Origin: GCA-003244245 sp963823755
GTDB lineage: Bacteria; Actinomycetota; Actinomycetes; Mycobacteriales; Pseudonocardiaceae
Direction of reading: 5' to 3'
NCBI GenBank assembly: GCA_963823755.1
Contig: CAWGMP010000028.1
Coordinates: 62,001 to 126,000, forward strand
DNA: 64,000 bases
The position numbers and the translations under genes are program-made. The notes beneath the pieces are model-generated. The model saw only the letters and a list, made by a program, of their open reading frames with translations. It did no database searches and was not told the origin of the DNA. Below, in pieces: positions 36,401 to 46,963 of this stretch (position 1 is the first letter of the stretch; each line of letters begins with the position of its first letter).

Positions 36401-36688
36401 GTTGCCCGAACTGCGGAGTTAATTCCCGAAGCTGCACCGAGCCGCAAAGTAGCGTCGGGAGTTCCGGGCCTACTGCTGCGGCGGCTAAACCGCCCGCCCG
36501 CCCCGATGTCGACAACACGCCTACGCGCAGGACGGCCGGGCGCAGGCAATTCTCGCCGGCGCAGGACACCACGCCGTGACGGCTTCGGGACACTGGTTCG
36601 CCCTGCCCTTAATGATCCAGGACATCCTCGCCGGCCCGCGACTGGGAAGGCGTGCTCACCGCCGAAGGCGAACGCGGCCTCACACCAC
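36401..36688. other. Intergenic, nothing recognised
   Basis: Between the helicase remnant and the 3' end of the DinB gene. Open frames continue from both sides but carry no family sequence. Confidence 0.3.
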
Positions 36689-37135
36689 TCACTCTCCACC
36701 TGTCGTCGGGTGTTCGATCTGCTCACGGAGGATGTCGCCGTGGCCTGCGTGGCGGGCGAATTCCTCGATCATGAAGAGGCAGATCCATCGCAGGCTGACT
36801 GTCCCCGCCCGGGGATGGCCCTTGGTGTCGTCGAGGTCGTATCCGGCGGCGATCGCGGGTGATCGTTCACTCGCGCGCTCGAATTCGCCGATCACGCAGG
36901 CAAGGGTCTCGTCTTCGGTGACCGCGAAGCTGCCGTCGCCGCCGGCCGCGTGACCGTCGCATTCGGACTCATCCAGCCCCGCCCAGAACCGTTGGAACCA
37001 GATCCGCTCGGCGGCAGCGGCATGCTTGATCAGCCCGATTGGCGTCGTCAGTGACACGACGAGCCGCGCACGGGCTTCGGCTTCCGAGAGGCCGCGCGCG
37101 GTCTCGATGAGGGCTTCGCGGTTGCGGTCGAGCAT
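36689..37135 (-). CDS. DinB/DUF664-family protein
   Basis: 148 residues if started at ATG 37135; family similarity extends a few codons upstream (NGPERTIIENMLDRN) where no start codon is seen, so the N-terminus may be lost. It has GLSEAEARARL, LIKHAAAAERIWFQRFWAGL (first metal His), FAVTEDETLACVIGEFERA, SLRWICLFMIEEFARHAGHG (second and third His). The DinB four-helix fold is seen in thiol-dependent transferases (mycothiol S-transferases). It is in the same open frame as the disrupted methyltransferase upstream, which creates a misleading 485-residue ORF. Confidence 0.7.
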   Translation of the reverse strand: MLDRNREALIETARGLSEAEARARLVVSLTTPIGLIKHAAAAERIWFQRFWAGLDESECDGHAAGGDGSFAVTEDETLACVIGEFERASERSPAIAAGYDLDDTKGHPRAGTVSLRWICLFMIEEFARHAGHGDILREQIEHPTTGGE

Positions 37136-37437
37136 GTTCTCGATGATTGTTCGTTCAGGACCGTTGGTGATTCGGTTGATAGAACGTGTTTCACTCCAAT
37201 CTTGCGGGGGTTGGGCTGCGAGGCAGGCGAATCCGCTGTAGGTGCGGGCCGGCGAGTTCCGGCCATCGGGTCGCGGTGGTGAAGTTGAGGCCGAGCGGAC
37301 GGGCAAGGACAGTGGGCCTCGTAGCTGCCGGGTGCCGATCCGGACATCGCTGCGCCGCAGCCGCAGGACACGGCTGAGTGGTCGTGGATGCTCAGCCGCA
37401 GATGCTGTTCCGCAGGCCGATTGGTCATCGGACACGC

Positions 37438-38146
37438 TTATGAGACGGCCCGGATAAACTCGGCTCGCCATCGTGGTGGACGCGCCGGGTCCCCAGGGCG
37501 TTCGATGGAGACCGTGTGCAGGCCATAGTTGGCGAAGGATTCGATCTCGGCTTGGGAGAACGGCCACGGGGGGGCGGTCAGGCAGTGGATCGCCGTCCTG
37601 GCGGATTTTTTCGATGGTCAGCAGAGTGCCGCTTGCAGTGACCAGGTTCGCCACCGCGGCGATGGCTTGGTGTCGCAGGCTCACCGGCAGCGCTTGAATG
37701 TTGATGATCTCTACCACCAGGTTGAAGGCCTGCTGCCACTCACGTGGCAGGCACAGCATGTCGGCGATGCGGTAGTCCACCGGCGAGTCCGGGTAGCGTT
37801 CCTGGGCAGTGCGGATCGCGGTGGGGGAGATGTCGAACGCAGTGGTACGAAAACCGTGGGCAGCGACGAATTCCGCGTCAACGCCAAGCCCGCACCCCAC
37901 CACCACCGCAGACCGACCGGCGCCCGGCCCTTTCGCCTGCAGCCAGTCGCGGAGCGAAGGCAGCGGCTTGGCACGGTCCCAGGGCATGTCGATCTCACCG
38001 CGCCGGCCTCCCGCGTACAACGTCTCGAACCAGGCTGTGGGCTCCCCGGCCTGCACCGCTCGTGCCGCCAAACGCGCGCTCTCGGCATCCCAGTCCCGAG
38101 TCAGAAACTCCGCATCCCCGTCAACTCGGCCACCCTCATCTGGCAT
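37438..38146 (-). pseudogene. SAM-dependent methyltransferase, frameshift in a C7 run
   Basis: From 38146: FLTRDWDAESARLAARAVQA, WDRAKPLPSLRDWLQAKG, motif I AVVVGCGLGVDAEFVAAHGF, DISPTAIRTAQERYPDSPVD, to LLTIEKIRQDGDPLPDRPP. At the run of seven C (plus strand Gs at about 37568-37574) the reading moves to the frame giving WPFSQAEIESFANYGLHTVS and RWRAEFIRAVS, ending at TAA 37438. This is the normal C-terminus of TPMT/NodS-like methyltransferases. One base in the homopolymer would restore about 235 residues. Phase variation, decay or sequencing error are all possible. Confidence 0.75.
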
Positions 38147-38362
38147 CGGTATTACTTCCTCCTCGCACTGCCGCGATCGACCCCGGACCGTGCAGGAACG
38201 CTACGCGGACTCAGGCAATCAGGATGTCCACTCGCCGAACGGTTAACGAACATTACTTGTGGCCGTTCAGGACCCCCTACCTCAAGTTGATCATCCTGTC
38301 CGGCGCGGATCCTTGACCGGGCCGTTGCTGGCGAAGTCGGTTGTTGCCGCTGGTTGTGCGTA
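38147..38362. other. Intergenic, nothing recognised
   Basis: About 215 bases between the methyltransferase start and the end of the GT39 pseudogene, both on the minus strand. No ORF with support. Confidence 0.3.
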
Positions 38363-39853
38363 TCAGCCGAGGTGGCGGAGTTGTGGCCAGATCTGCGTCC
38401 AGGATGCGAGAGGATTGCGGGCGATCCACACAGGTGCATCTTGTTCGTCGTTGTGCAGGCCGAGCCGATTGTCGATGTGGGTGGCGAGGTCGAGGTGGCC
38501 GAACCAAGCGCGCAGCTGCGTCTCCCGGTAGCCGATGACGATCACGGCGGTGGTGTCGTCGGCTGGTGGGCCCCAGTTCCAGTAGCCGTCGTGCCCGCTG
38601 TGCGCGGGGCCGAGCGCGGGCAGGTAATGGTCGACAGCGCCGGCCTCGCCATAGTTGCGGGCCAGGACCGCGACGTGAGTATCGGGCAGCTGCGCGCGCA
38701 CCGCAGCGACGGTGGTGGCGAACTGCGGCCAGCCCACGGTCTCGGCAGCGTCGTAGTTGATCGCCGGGATCGGCGTGGCGGCCAGCGCGGTGGCGGGCAC
38801 CAGAGGCAGCATCAGCACGGCGTTGACCGCGGCGGCGACGGTGAGCGCGCCGCCGAGCAGCCGCACGCGAACCCGCGTTACGCGGGCCCAGTCGAGCACC
38901 GGTGGGGCACCGGCGGCCAGCAGCACCGGGAACAGCCCGGCCAGATAGTACGGCTTGCCACCGGTGGCGATGAATATCACGGCGAGCAGCACCCAGGCCA
39001 CGGTAAAGGCGCGCCAGGTGCCCAGCGCCGGGTCTGTGGCCAGCCGCCACAGCACGATCAGCCAGATCGGCGCGAGCAACGGACTGACCAGCACCAGCTG
39101 GTAGGGCAGGAACGCCCCCCAGGGCTGGCTGGTGCCGGAGCTGCCGGCGGCGATCGCGGCCGAAAGCTGCAGCTGCGGGAACCCGTGGCTGGCCTGCTAG
39201 ACCAGGTTCAGCGCCCACAACGTCAGCGCGACCAACCCGCCCAGCCAGGGCCACTGCGTGCGCAGCACCGCGCGCGGGCCGACCGCCGGCACGCCGACGA
39301 GCAAACCGGCGAGCAGGAACGCCGGCTGCCACTTGTTCTCCAGCCCGATCCCGGCGACCAGCCCGACCGCCAGCCAGATCGGGCCACCGACGCGCACCCC
39401 GCGCACGATCAGCCAGGACAGCGCCGTCCACACCAGCAGGTCGAGTGTCGAGGTCGACAGCAGGTGCCCGACCGCAAGCAGGAACGCCGAAACGGCCATG
39501 GCGCCCGCGGCCAGCAGCTGCGCGCCGCGGCCGGCGCCCAACTCACGGGCGATCAACCCGGTAAGCACCACGACCAGCCCGGCGATTAGTGCCGACGGCG
39601 CCCGCAACCCGACCAGCGAGCCGTCGAACACGACGTCCAAGGCGTGCGCCAGCAGCGGCGTGAGCGGCGGCTGGTCGGCATACCCCCACCCCAGCTCCGC
39701 ACCGGCCCGCAGGAAGTACAACTCGTCGCGGTGCGGGCCGTACCCAGCCGCCACCCCGAGCAGCACCGCGGTGACCACGCCGCCAAGCACCAACAGCTCG
39801 CGTCCCGCTAGGCGCACGGTCGCAGCGGCCAGGGCGGGCGGAGCGACACTCAC
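38363..39853 (-). pseudogene. GT39/ArnT-like membrane glycosyltransferase with in-frame nonsense codon
   Basis: From 39853: membrane protein with GYGPHRDELYFLRAGAELGW then GYADQPPLTPLLA, the GT-C Asp-Glu first-loop motif, then many spans. At 39197-39199 a TAG stands where the sequence LNLV-stop-QASHGFPQ calls for Trp (TGG to TAG). The same frame continues for 280 more residues (LVLVSPLLAPIWLIVLWRLA ... NYGEAGAVDHYLPAL) to the true stop at 38363. The reconstructed protein is about 496 residues. The first loop and the C-terminal soluble domain are otherwise intact, so the mutation may be recent. Confidence 0.8.
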
Positions 39854-40143
39854 CGCGCCGACGCTACTGCGCCCTCCGCAGCCCCGGCGACGGCATTACC
39901 AGCCGCCGATGATCAGCCCGGACACGGCGAGGCGAGCAGCGAGCTAATACATACGTCCCAGAAGCGGAACCACCAGCGGGCGGCGTCGACTCCGCTTCGG
40001 GCGAGGTGCTCCCCAGCTCACCTGTGACCTGCGAATTCCCGTATGCCCCGCCCGCGGAATTGCCCGATGAAGGGGCTATACGGACGCCGCCCGAGCTGCA
40101 CTGGCTGATCTCGTCGGCAGTTGTAGGACCGCTAAGTGGGGAC
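39854..40143. other. Intergenic region 5' of GT39 gene
   Basis: About 290 bases with no supportable gene; the frame downstream of the acetyltransferase remnant runs on through it without family similarity. Confidence 0.3.
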
Positions 40144-40450
40144 GGTGGGTAGGGACGGAAGCGGGCGTCGCGACGGTGCGGCAGGGTCTCGAAGAAGCCT
40201 TCGGCGGTGTCGGTGACCAGTGTCATGCGCCAACGCGGCACCGCTGGATGGCCTCAGCCAGGAGCTGGCGTCCAAGGCCCCCTGCTGCGCACTCCAGCGC
40301 CACAAGGAGTTCAGCGAAATGGCGAGACATACCGTCACGCCGTTGGCAAACGCGTGGGCGAAGCCGACGACTGCGTCGTCTTGTCGAGCACCACGACCAT
40401 GGCTGCCCCGGCGTTAGCAACGCGCGTATCACCCGCTCCGGGTCGCTAGT
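40144..40450 (-). pseudogene. GNAT acetyltransferase remnant, repeat copy 1
   Basis: Reading leftward: SDPERVIRALLTPG, then shifted frames giving FAHAFANGVTVCLAISLNSL, GGLGRQLLAEAIQRCR and MTLVTDTAEGFFETLPHRR. This is a small GNAT protein with at least two frameshifts. The DNA 40194-40450 is about 85-90 percent identical (by eye) to 61413-61669, and its 5' third matches 52704-52809. In the other two copies a tRNA-Ser(CGA) fragment lies just upstream; here an IS630 remnant occupies that place. Confidence 0.7.
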
Positions 40451-41339
40451 GTAGTGTCTCATTATTGAATTTACACTTGTTCAAGGCGACACGCCCGCGG
40501 GCGACCTTGGCGAGGATCTGCTCGGCGGTAGCAGTCCGCACGAATGGTTTCGGGTTGTCGTTGTTGACTTTCAGGTAGTCCTCGATCGCGGTAACGAGGT
40601 CATTCACACTGTGGAACACGCCCCGGCGAATGGCCTTGTCGGTCAGGTCCCGGAACCACCGTTCGACCATATTGAGCCACGACGAGGAGGTGGGGATGAA
40701 GTGCAGATGAAACCGCGAGTGTTTGGCCAGTCATTTCTTGACATTGGCATGCTTGTGGGTACCGTAGTTGTCGCAGATCATGTGGATCTGCAGTCCTTTG
40801 GGCATCTCGCGGTCGATAATACGCAAGAACTTTAAAAACTCAGTATTGCGGTGCCGCGGCAGACAGCGGCCGATCACCATTCCGGTAAGCACATTCAGCG
40901 CGGCGAACGGAGTGGTGGTTCCGTGCCGTTTGTAGTCGTGGGTCATCGTGCCGGCCCGGCCCTTGGTCATCGGCAACGAGGGCTGGATGCGGTCCAGGGC
41001 CTGGACCTGGCTCTTCTCGTCCATGCACCCCACCACGGCCTGATCGGGCGGGTTCAGGTACAGACCCACCACGTCGATCAGTTTCTCCTCGAAGTGGCGG
41101 CCATTGGAGAGTGTGAACGTCTTCACCGGGTGAGGTTTGAGCCCTCGCGCCGACCAGATCCGCTGCACCGACGCCGAGCTTACCCCGGTCCGTGTGGCCA
41201 TCGACCGGCACGACCAATGCGTCTCGCCCTCCAGTTTCGAGTGCAGCGTCAAATCCACGATCTCGGAGACCTTCTCATCACTAATCGATGGTTTGCGACC
41301 TCGCCCTATGGCCACCTCACCGAATCCGATCAGCCTCAA
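40446..41339 (-). pseudogene. IS630-family transposase, 5'-truncated with nonsense codon
   Basis: From 41339: GRGRKPSISDEKVSEIVDLT, THWSCRSMATRTGVSSASVQ, GCMDEKSQVQALDRIQPSLP (first catalytic Asp), FAALNVLTGMVIGRCLPRHR, IHMICDNYGTHKHANVKK (second Asp). At 40731 a TGA replaces an expected Trp. The same frame continues LAKHSRFHLHFIPTSSSWLN with MVERWFRDLTDKAIRRG (catalytic Glu region) to TAA/TAG at 40446. About 80-100 N-terminal residues (the helix-turn-helix) are missing. Inactive. Confidence 0.85.
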
Positions 41340-41700
41340 ATGAGACCTTGGGGGGTTGCCTCGCCAGTGTGCCGCGCACCAGCTCCTGTTTTCGGGACGG
41401 GGAGATCATGCCCGTCCACGGCACCGTGCACACAACGCCCAACGTTCGTCTATTCGCATGCAGAGCGTGTGGTACCCAAATGGTCCCCAATGCGGTCTCG
41501 CTCCCAACGGTGAATGGGCCCGGCTGCGCGCCGCTTGCGATGGTCACAGCGGGCCGGTGGTCTGAAGTGAGGGTGCGGCTTGTGCACGCGGCTGGTGCTT
41601 GAGGAGCGTAGATGCTTGGCCAGGGTGGGTGGCTTTGTTCCGGGGATCGCAGCCGCCGCTGGATGGGTCCTTTAGGAGACAGGGCGGCCGACCTGATGGA
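41340..41700. other. Intergenic, no gene recognised
   Basis: It begins with CAAATGAGACCT, which also occurs in the arm-type repeat at 61893-61904. Otherwise about 350 bases without a supportable ORF before the 3' end of the nSTAND gene. Confidence 0.35.
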
Positions 41701-44700
41701 TCAACGGCCTGCGCACGTGTCCTGGTAACTGATGCCGGGGGCATAGAGGTCCCACGTCGGTTTGTCGAGCGGTCCGCCAGCTCGGAGGCAGGCCTCTCGC
41801 ACTTCATCGCCGCGGAACCCCTCAAGGCGGGGCAGATCCCACACCCGGACGGTCTGGTCGTGGCTGGTGGTGGCCAGGGTGCGCCCGTCGGGAGCGAACG
41901 CCACCCCCCACGCCGCGTTGGTGTGGCCGGTCAGGGGTGCGCCGAGCGGGCGGGGCTGGTCCCGGTTACTGAGATCCCACAACCGCACGGTCTGGTCGTT
42001 GCTGGTGGTGGCCAGGGTGCGCCCGTCGGGAGCGAACGCCACCCCGTACACCTCGCGGGTGTGGCCGGTCAGGGGTGCGCCGAGCTGGCGGGGCTGGTCC
42101 CGGTTACTCAGATCCCACAACCGCATGGTCTGGTCGTCGCTGGTGGTGGCCAGGGTGCGCCCGTCGGGGGCGAACGCCACCCCGGACACCTCGCGGGTGT
42201 GGCCGGTCAGGGGTGCGCCGAGCGGGTGGGGCTGATCCCGGGTACTGAGATCCCACAGCCGCACGGTCTGGTCGTCACTGGTGGTGGCCAGGGTGTGCCC
42301 GTCGGGGGCGAACGCCACCCCCACACCCTGTCGGTGTGGCCGGTCAGGGGTGCACCGAGCGGGCGGGGCTGATCCCGGTTACTGAGATCCCACAACCGCA
42401 CGGTCCGGTCGACGCTGGCGGTGGCCAGGGTGCGCCCGTCGGGAGCGAACGCCACCCCGTACACCTCGCGGGTGTGGCCGCTAAGAGTCCTGACGTGGGA
42501 GGTTGATTCAAGGGTCTGCAGGAGGCTCGCGTGAGTTTGCGGGCCGGCATCGAACTGCTTGGCGGCGACACCGAGTTGAAGAGCACCCCGGGGATCCTGG
42601 TCGCGGATCCGCTCAGCCTGAGCCACCATACCCCGGGCGATGGCAAGACGTTGGGCTCCGCTGGCTCGTTGCTGTTGCCAGACCGCGAGGCCAGCGGCAA
42701 TCAGCGCGAGCACTAGCAGGGTTGACAGCATGGTGATGGTGCGGGTGCGGCGACGCCGTTCGCGCTGCTGGAGGGTGTGCACACGCTGGGCGGTGACGTC
42801 GAGGAACGCTAGAGCCTGGTTGTCGAGCTCGACAAGAGGCGACGTAGCGGGGTTGCGATCACTGTCGCCGGTCATCCCTAAGGCGCTCCGGGTGGCGGTA
42901 AGCCGCTTGTCGTCCCACAGGTAGTGCTCGGATCGGCCCGTGCTGGTCCACTCTGCGGCCGCTTGCTCGACCGTCCGGGCGGTGCGCAGGGCGTTGGTGA
43001 TGTCGGCGGTGGCGGTGTCCAGGGGATGCCACGCGGTGAACAGGGCCTCGTGGGCCACGGTGAGCCACACCTGACCGTCGTGATCGGTGTCGCTGAGCAG
43101 CAAGCGGCGATCGACGAAGACCTGCAACGCGACACGCAGCGACGGGGTGAGGCTGGCCAGCGTGATCCGGCGCCGGGCGCGTCGGCCGGTGTCGTCAATG
43201 GTGACCAGGCGAGTGAGCCCACCCAACACCTCCCGGTCAGCCAGGCCGCTAACCCGGACCGCCTCGACCAGCCCGGCATCAGCATGCCGGGTCAGCGCAC
43301 CGTGGACGCCACCGGAATCGTGGTAGCGGGCGATGGTCAGCGTGCCGCCAGCGGGCAGGCCATCAGCTAGCTGGCGCAGGGTAAAGGCCAGTAGCGGCAG
43401 GACCTCGCCGCTGCCGGTGTCGGCCACCAGCGCAGCCGCCAAGCCGTTCTCCGAGGATTGGTAGTATAGAGGAAATGATTTAGTAGATGTACGAGAGGGG
43501 GATGAACACGAGAGATATCGAGGAAAATAAGAGGGAGGTGTACGGTGTGTGAGCGTCGAGGGAATAGATTTCGAAAGAGACTGACGTGGTCAACGATGAG
43601 ATCGAGTTGTGGCGTTGCTGTCTGCTCGAGGAGGTGTACGAGATCCGCTATGTGGATGGGATTCGGGTGAAGATCAAGGACAATGGGGTGGTCGGCACCA
43701 AGGTCGCCTACCTGGTGATCGGCGTGGACCGGAGGGCCGTAAGCATGCCTAGGGGTGCTGGATCTGCGACAGCGAAGGCGCCAAATCTGGCAGAAAGTCG
43801 TGACCGATCTCCGGAATCGGGGTGTCAAAGACGTCCTGAGCCTGGCGACGGACTGACCGGACTGCCGGACGCGACCGCGGTCCCCCGACACCGGGTGCAG
43901 ACGTGTGTCGTGCACGTCATCCGAAACGTGGCAGGCGCAGCCTGGCCACCTTCGCCGGTCCTTCGATGACCTCGCGCAACATCTCCCGGTCCAGCAGGGC
44001 CACCACATAGGCCTCGATCGGCACCGCAGCCAACGCGGGAAGATCGCGGAAGTCATCGACAAACTCCGACCGCATCGCCGCGATCACCTGCACCGGGCCG
44101 GCGATGGCCTCACCCAGCAGGTGCGCGAATCGCCGCCGGACATCCGGGGTTGTTCGAGTGAACAGCTCCTCGGCCTGGTCGATCGGCACCAGCAGCCGCT
44201 GATACGTGGCTGGGCCGGCCGCCAGCAGATCGTCGGCCATGCGCCGCAACCCATCGGCACTACCCTCCAGCACGCCACGGACGTCGCTGGCTGACCAGCC
44301 CAACCCCACACGGTGGGCCGTGACCGCCAGCACCCGGGCCAACTCGGGCACCGGATCGTTTCCCGGCACCAACCTCGGCACCGTTAACCACGCCGGGTCG
44401 CCCTCAAGCAGCGGCACCACCGCCGCGTTGAGCAGCGACGACTTCCCACAACCAGACGGCCCGACCAGGGCCAACAGCCCACCGGTGCCACCCATCGCCC
44501 GTAACCGATTGCCCACCTCGCGAGCCTCCGCCGCGCGACCGAAAAACACCCGGCTGCGCGCCGCGGTGAACGGCGCCAACCCCGGGAAGGGATTCTCCCC
44601 CTCCCGCCACGTCCCTGCACCGTCCTCCAGCAGCCGCACCGCCTGAAGCACTCGATCGCGGGCCTGCCCGGAGTCGGCCCGGTAGTCCACATACTGCAGC

Positions 44701-45014
44701 TCCCGCATCAGCGGGTGCACCACCCCGACCTCCACCCGCAACGGCATCAACCGACACCCCAGCGCATCGGCGATCCCCACCTCAACCGAGCACCAATTCG
44801 ACGCCACAAACGACGACGACACCACCCCGATCACCGCGTCGACCTCACGCAACTCGCGGTACAACCGCTGCTTCCAATCCTCGCCCACGCTGATCCCACC
44901 GCGAAGATCGTGGGCGAGGAACGGCTCATGACCCGCTGCCCGCAGCCAACCCACCACCTCGTCAGCAACCGACCGGTCCGGCGTCGCATAACTGACAAGT
45001 CGCATAACTGACAA
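41701..45014 (-). pseudogene. TIR - nSTAND NTPase - WD40 protein, split and frameshifted
   Basis: From 45014: a TIR-like domain (MRLVSYATPDRSVADEVVGW ... VIGVVSSSFVASNWCSVEVG), then NPFPGLAPFTAARSRVFFGR and Walker A LLALVGPSGCGKSSLLNAAV, Walker B LLVPIDQAEELF, to LDREMLREVIEGPAKVARLR. IS256 debris (about 43450-43926) interrupts here. The gene resumes with AAALVADTGSGEVLPLLAFT, a winged-helix region, a transmembrane span (TITMLSTLLVLALIAAGLAV) and WD40 repeats. At about 42321-42326 one G is missing from a G run (VWGWRS for VWGVAF), and four or more further WD40 units follow to the stop at 41701. Intact relatives are about 1000 residues. Confidence 0.85.
43450..43926 (+). pseudogene. IS256 (mutator)-family transposase remnant
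   Basis: From about 43626: YVDGIRVKIKDNGVVGTKVA then YLVIGVD (first catalytic Asp strand), and in other frames WQKVVTDLRNRGVKDVL, DGLTGLPDA and VQTCVVHVIRN. These are consecutive parts of the IS256 catalytic core with several frameshifts; both termini are missing. It lies exactly within the NTPase region of the nSTAND gene, whose reading can be joined across it. Confidence 0.75.
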
Positions 45015-45170
45015 AGATGCGAGCCACGATCACCCCCTATGGCCTCACAGCCGACGATACGGACAACCCCTCAGACGACACCGACCCCGGCGGAGGGCCG
45101 GGCCGGGACTCTTCTGCGCCCGGCGGGAGCGATGATCATCCCGGTGGATACTGGGATGCTGTGGATTATG

Positions 45171-45485
45171 GCGTCACCAAGACGGGTGTTTTTGAGCCAC
45201 ACGTCGGAGCTGCGGCGGTGGCCGGTTGCTCGGTCGTTTGTGGATGCGGCGGAGTCCGCAGTCAAGCGAGCTGGGGACGCGCCGGTGGAAATGGCGTATT
45301 TCACCGCGGATCCGGGCCCGCCTGCGCAGGTGTGTCGCGACGCGGTGCGCAGGTTGTTACGGGCCGCTGTGGATCAGCGTGGGCCCGGAGGCAAGTTCGG
45401 CGTGGGTGGGCTGAAGTTGGCTGATCTCCGGGATCGGGAGGGTGGTTCATACAGGTGTGGGTCGGAGTTCTTGCGGGTGGCCTGA
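45171..45485 (+). pseudogene. DUF4062 N-terminal fragment
   Basis: From ATG 45171: MASPRRVFLSHTSELRRWPV, ARSFVDAAESAVKRAGDAPV and EMAYFTADPGPPAQVCRDAV match the first 55 residues of DUF4062 proteins, the N-terminal module of many STAND-type conflict proteins. After VCRDAV the family sequence stops (the usual continuation is YVGIIGFRYGS), and a 50-residue unrelated tail follows. Probably a truncated gene, divergent from the TIR-nSTAND gene with 156 bases between starts. Confidence 0.65.
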
Positions 45486-45494
45486 GTGTGTGGT

Positions 45495-46223
45495 TTAGCT
45501 GGTGGTGAGTTCGACGCAGCACCAGCCGGTGCGGGGGGCGAGTACGGCGGTGAGGGTGGGCGCCTGCAGCGTGTCGAGGAAGCCATTGAGGAAAGCGTGG
45601 TTGATACCGCAAACCAGCTGCGGCGCCTTGCTGGTTAGGGGTTGGAACGGGCAGTTGCGCAACCGTAGCAGCGTGGGGGTGGCCCGGTCGGGTTCAAAGC
45701 CGTACCGGGCGAGGGTCGCGGTGGCCAGGGTGAGTGCGCGTTCGGCGCTCAGGCGTCCTGGCCGGGCCTGTTCGCGTTCGGTGGCGCCAAGCTGGGCGCC
45801 GCGGTGACGGGCGATTTGGAGGGCGGCCTCGGGGCCGGCCTTGTCTTGGTCTTGGGTGAGTACGGCGTCGATGAGGATGTCGGCCAGCAGGTCGTGTTCC
45901 CTGGCCGGGATGCTGATATGCACGTCGGTGTCGGTGGGCTCGTAGACCTTCGGGGTGCGGCCCACCTTGCGGATCCCGCCGACTGGCTCGTAGCGGGCCT
46001 GCAGCAGCCCCACCTCGACGAGCTTGTCCAGGTGGAACGCGGCCAGTTTGCGGGAGATGCCTACAGTTTCGGCGGCCTCCTCCCGGCTGACCGGGCGGTG
46101 GGCCCGGCGGATGAACCCATACATCCGCCGTCGCAGCTGATCGCTCAGCGCCGCCACGGCCGTCAGCGCGGCTGCGGCAGGCAGGTGATCGAGCCCGGTG
46201 TGGGAGGTGGTTGCGGGGTCCAC
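45495..46223 (-). CDS. HTH transcriptional regulator with C-terminal Cys/His cluster
   Basis: 242 residues. Winged helix (ArsR/MarR-like) in residues 20-90: LSDQLRRRMYGFIRRAHRPV, SREEAAETVGISRKLAAFHL and DKLVEVGLLQARYE. The C-terminal domain has LRNCPFQPLTSKAPQLVCGI then NHAFLNGFLDTL and GWCCVEL. The spaced Cys residues (NCPF, LVCG, WCC) resemble the SufR-type [Fe-S] or metal-sensing layout seen in this actinobacterial regulator group. Divergent from the DUF2231 gene (127 bases), which it probably controls. Confidence 0.8.
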   Translation of the reverse strand: MDPATTSHTGLDHLPAAAALTAVAALSDQLRRRMYGFIRRAHRPVSREEAAETVGISRKLAAFHLDKLVEVGLLQARYEPVGGIRKVGRTPKVYEPTDTDVHISIPAREHDLLADILIDAVLTQDQDKAGPEAALQIARHRGAQLGATEREQARPGRLSAERALTLATATLARYGFEPDRATPTLLRLRNCPFQPLTSKAPQLVCGINHAFLNGFLDTLQAPTLTAVLAPRTGWCCVELTTS

Positions 46224-46349
46224 GAGCCCACCTTAACGGCGGCGCTTCTCATCGAAAATTCTTGGACGGCACTCTTCACCGCATCTATTGACCGGGATGC
46301 CGGATAGCACCAAACTTATCTGGAGAAATCGGATCGGCGGGGGAGGCTG

Positions 46350-46901
46350 GTGATGACCAGCGATCTGCAGCAGGCGAAGCACCCGGTGAGCGCGGTGTTG
46401 GCTGGGCCCTACGGGCATCCGCTGCACCCGATCCTGGTGACCGTGCCGATCGGGGCCTGGGTGGCGAGTCTGGTGTTCGACCTCGCCTCGCACTTGGTCG
46501 CCGCTCCGGGGTTTTTGGCCCGAGGCTCGCTGTGGTTGATCGGGTTGGGCGTGGTGGTGGCGTTGGCTGCCGCGCTGGTCGGGTTTCTGGACCTGTTGGC
46601 CATCCCTGCTGGCACGCCGGTGTTTCGCATCGGGCTGGTGCATGCGGGGCTCAACTCGGCGGTGACCGCGGGGTACCTCGGCGGATTCCTGTGGCGAAGG
46701 ACCAGCGACCTGTCCGCCAGCGTGGGGTGGGGTCCGCTGGCGCTGTCCGGTGCCTGCCTGGCCGCGCTGGCCGTGTCGGGCTATTTGGGCGGAACACTCG
46801 CCTTCCGCTACGGGGTGCGGGTGGCCGATGAGGCCACTCAGGCCTCGGGCTACCGCCATCCCCCTGTGCCCGGCCCAGCAGCCGCCCGACGGGGGAGCTG
46901 A
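46350..46901 (+). CDS. DUF2231 membrane protein
   Basis: 183 residues. Family opening LAGPYGHPLHPILVTVPIGA with the conserved His-x-x-x-His (HPLHP), then four membrane spans and FRIGLVHAGLNSAVTAGYLG. C-terminal YLGGTLAFRYGVRVADEATQ is the usual end of the domain, which may bind heme or metal through the His residues. It starts a two-gene unit with 46964-47443, ended by a strong terminator, and is divergent from the Cys-cluster regulator. Confidence 0.85.
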   Translation: MMTSDLQQAKHPVSAVLAGPYGHPLHPILVTVPIGAWVASLVFDLASHLVAAPGFLARGSLWLIGLGVVVALAAALVGFLDLLAIPAGTPVFRIGLVHAGLNSAVTAGYLGGFLWRRTSDLSASVGWGPLALSGACLAALAVSGYLGGTLAFRYGVRVADEATQASGYRHPPVPGPAAARRGS

Positions 46902-46963
46902 CCGCAGGTGTTGAGGCCACCTTGCCCCCGGGCTATTCCAACATCTCGCAAGGAGACTCGGTC

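Noticed and set aside
36689..38146. 485-residue methyltransferase-DinB fusion protein
   Set aside because: Middle part is not family-like; the methyltransferase sequence continues in another frame to its own stop, so the fusion is a frameshift artefact.
38354..39589. 411-codon plus-strand open frame over the GT39 pseudogene
   Set aside because: Antisense shadow; Gln/Arg/Gly-rich with no homology, while the minus frame has clear GT-C features.
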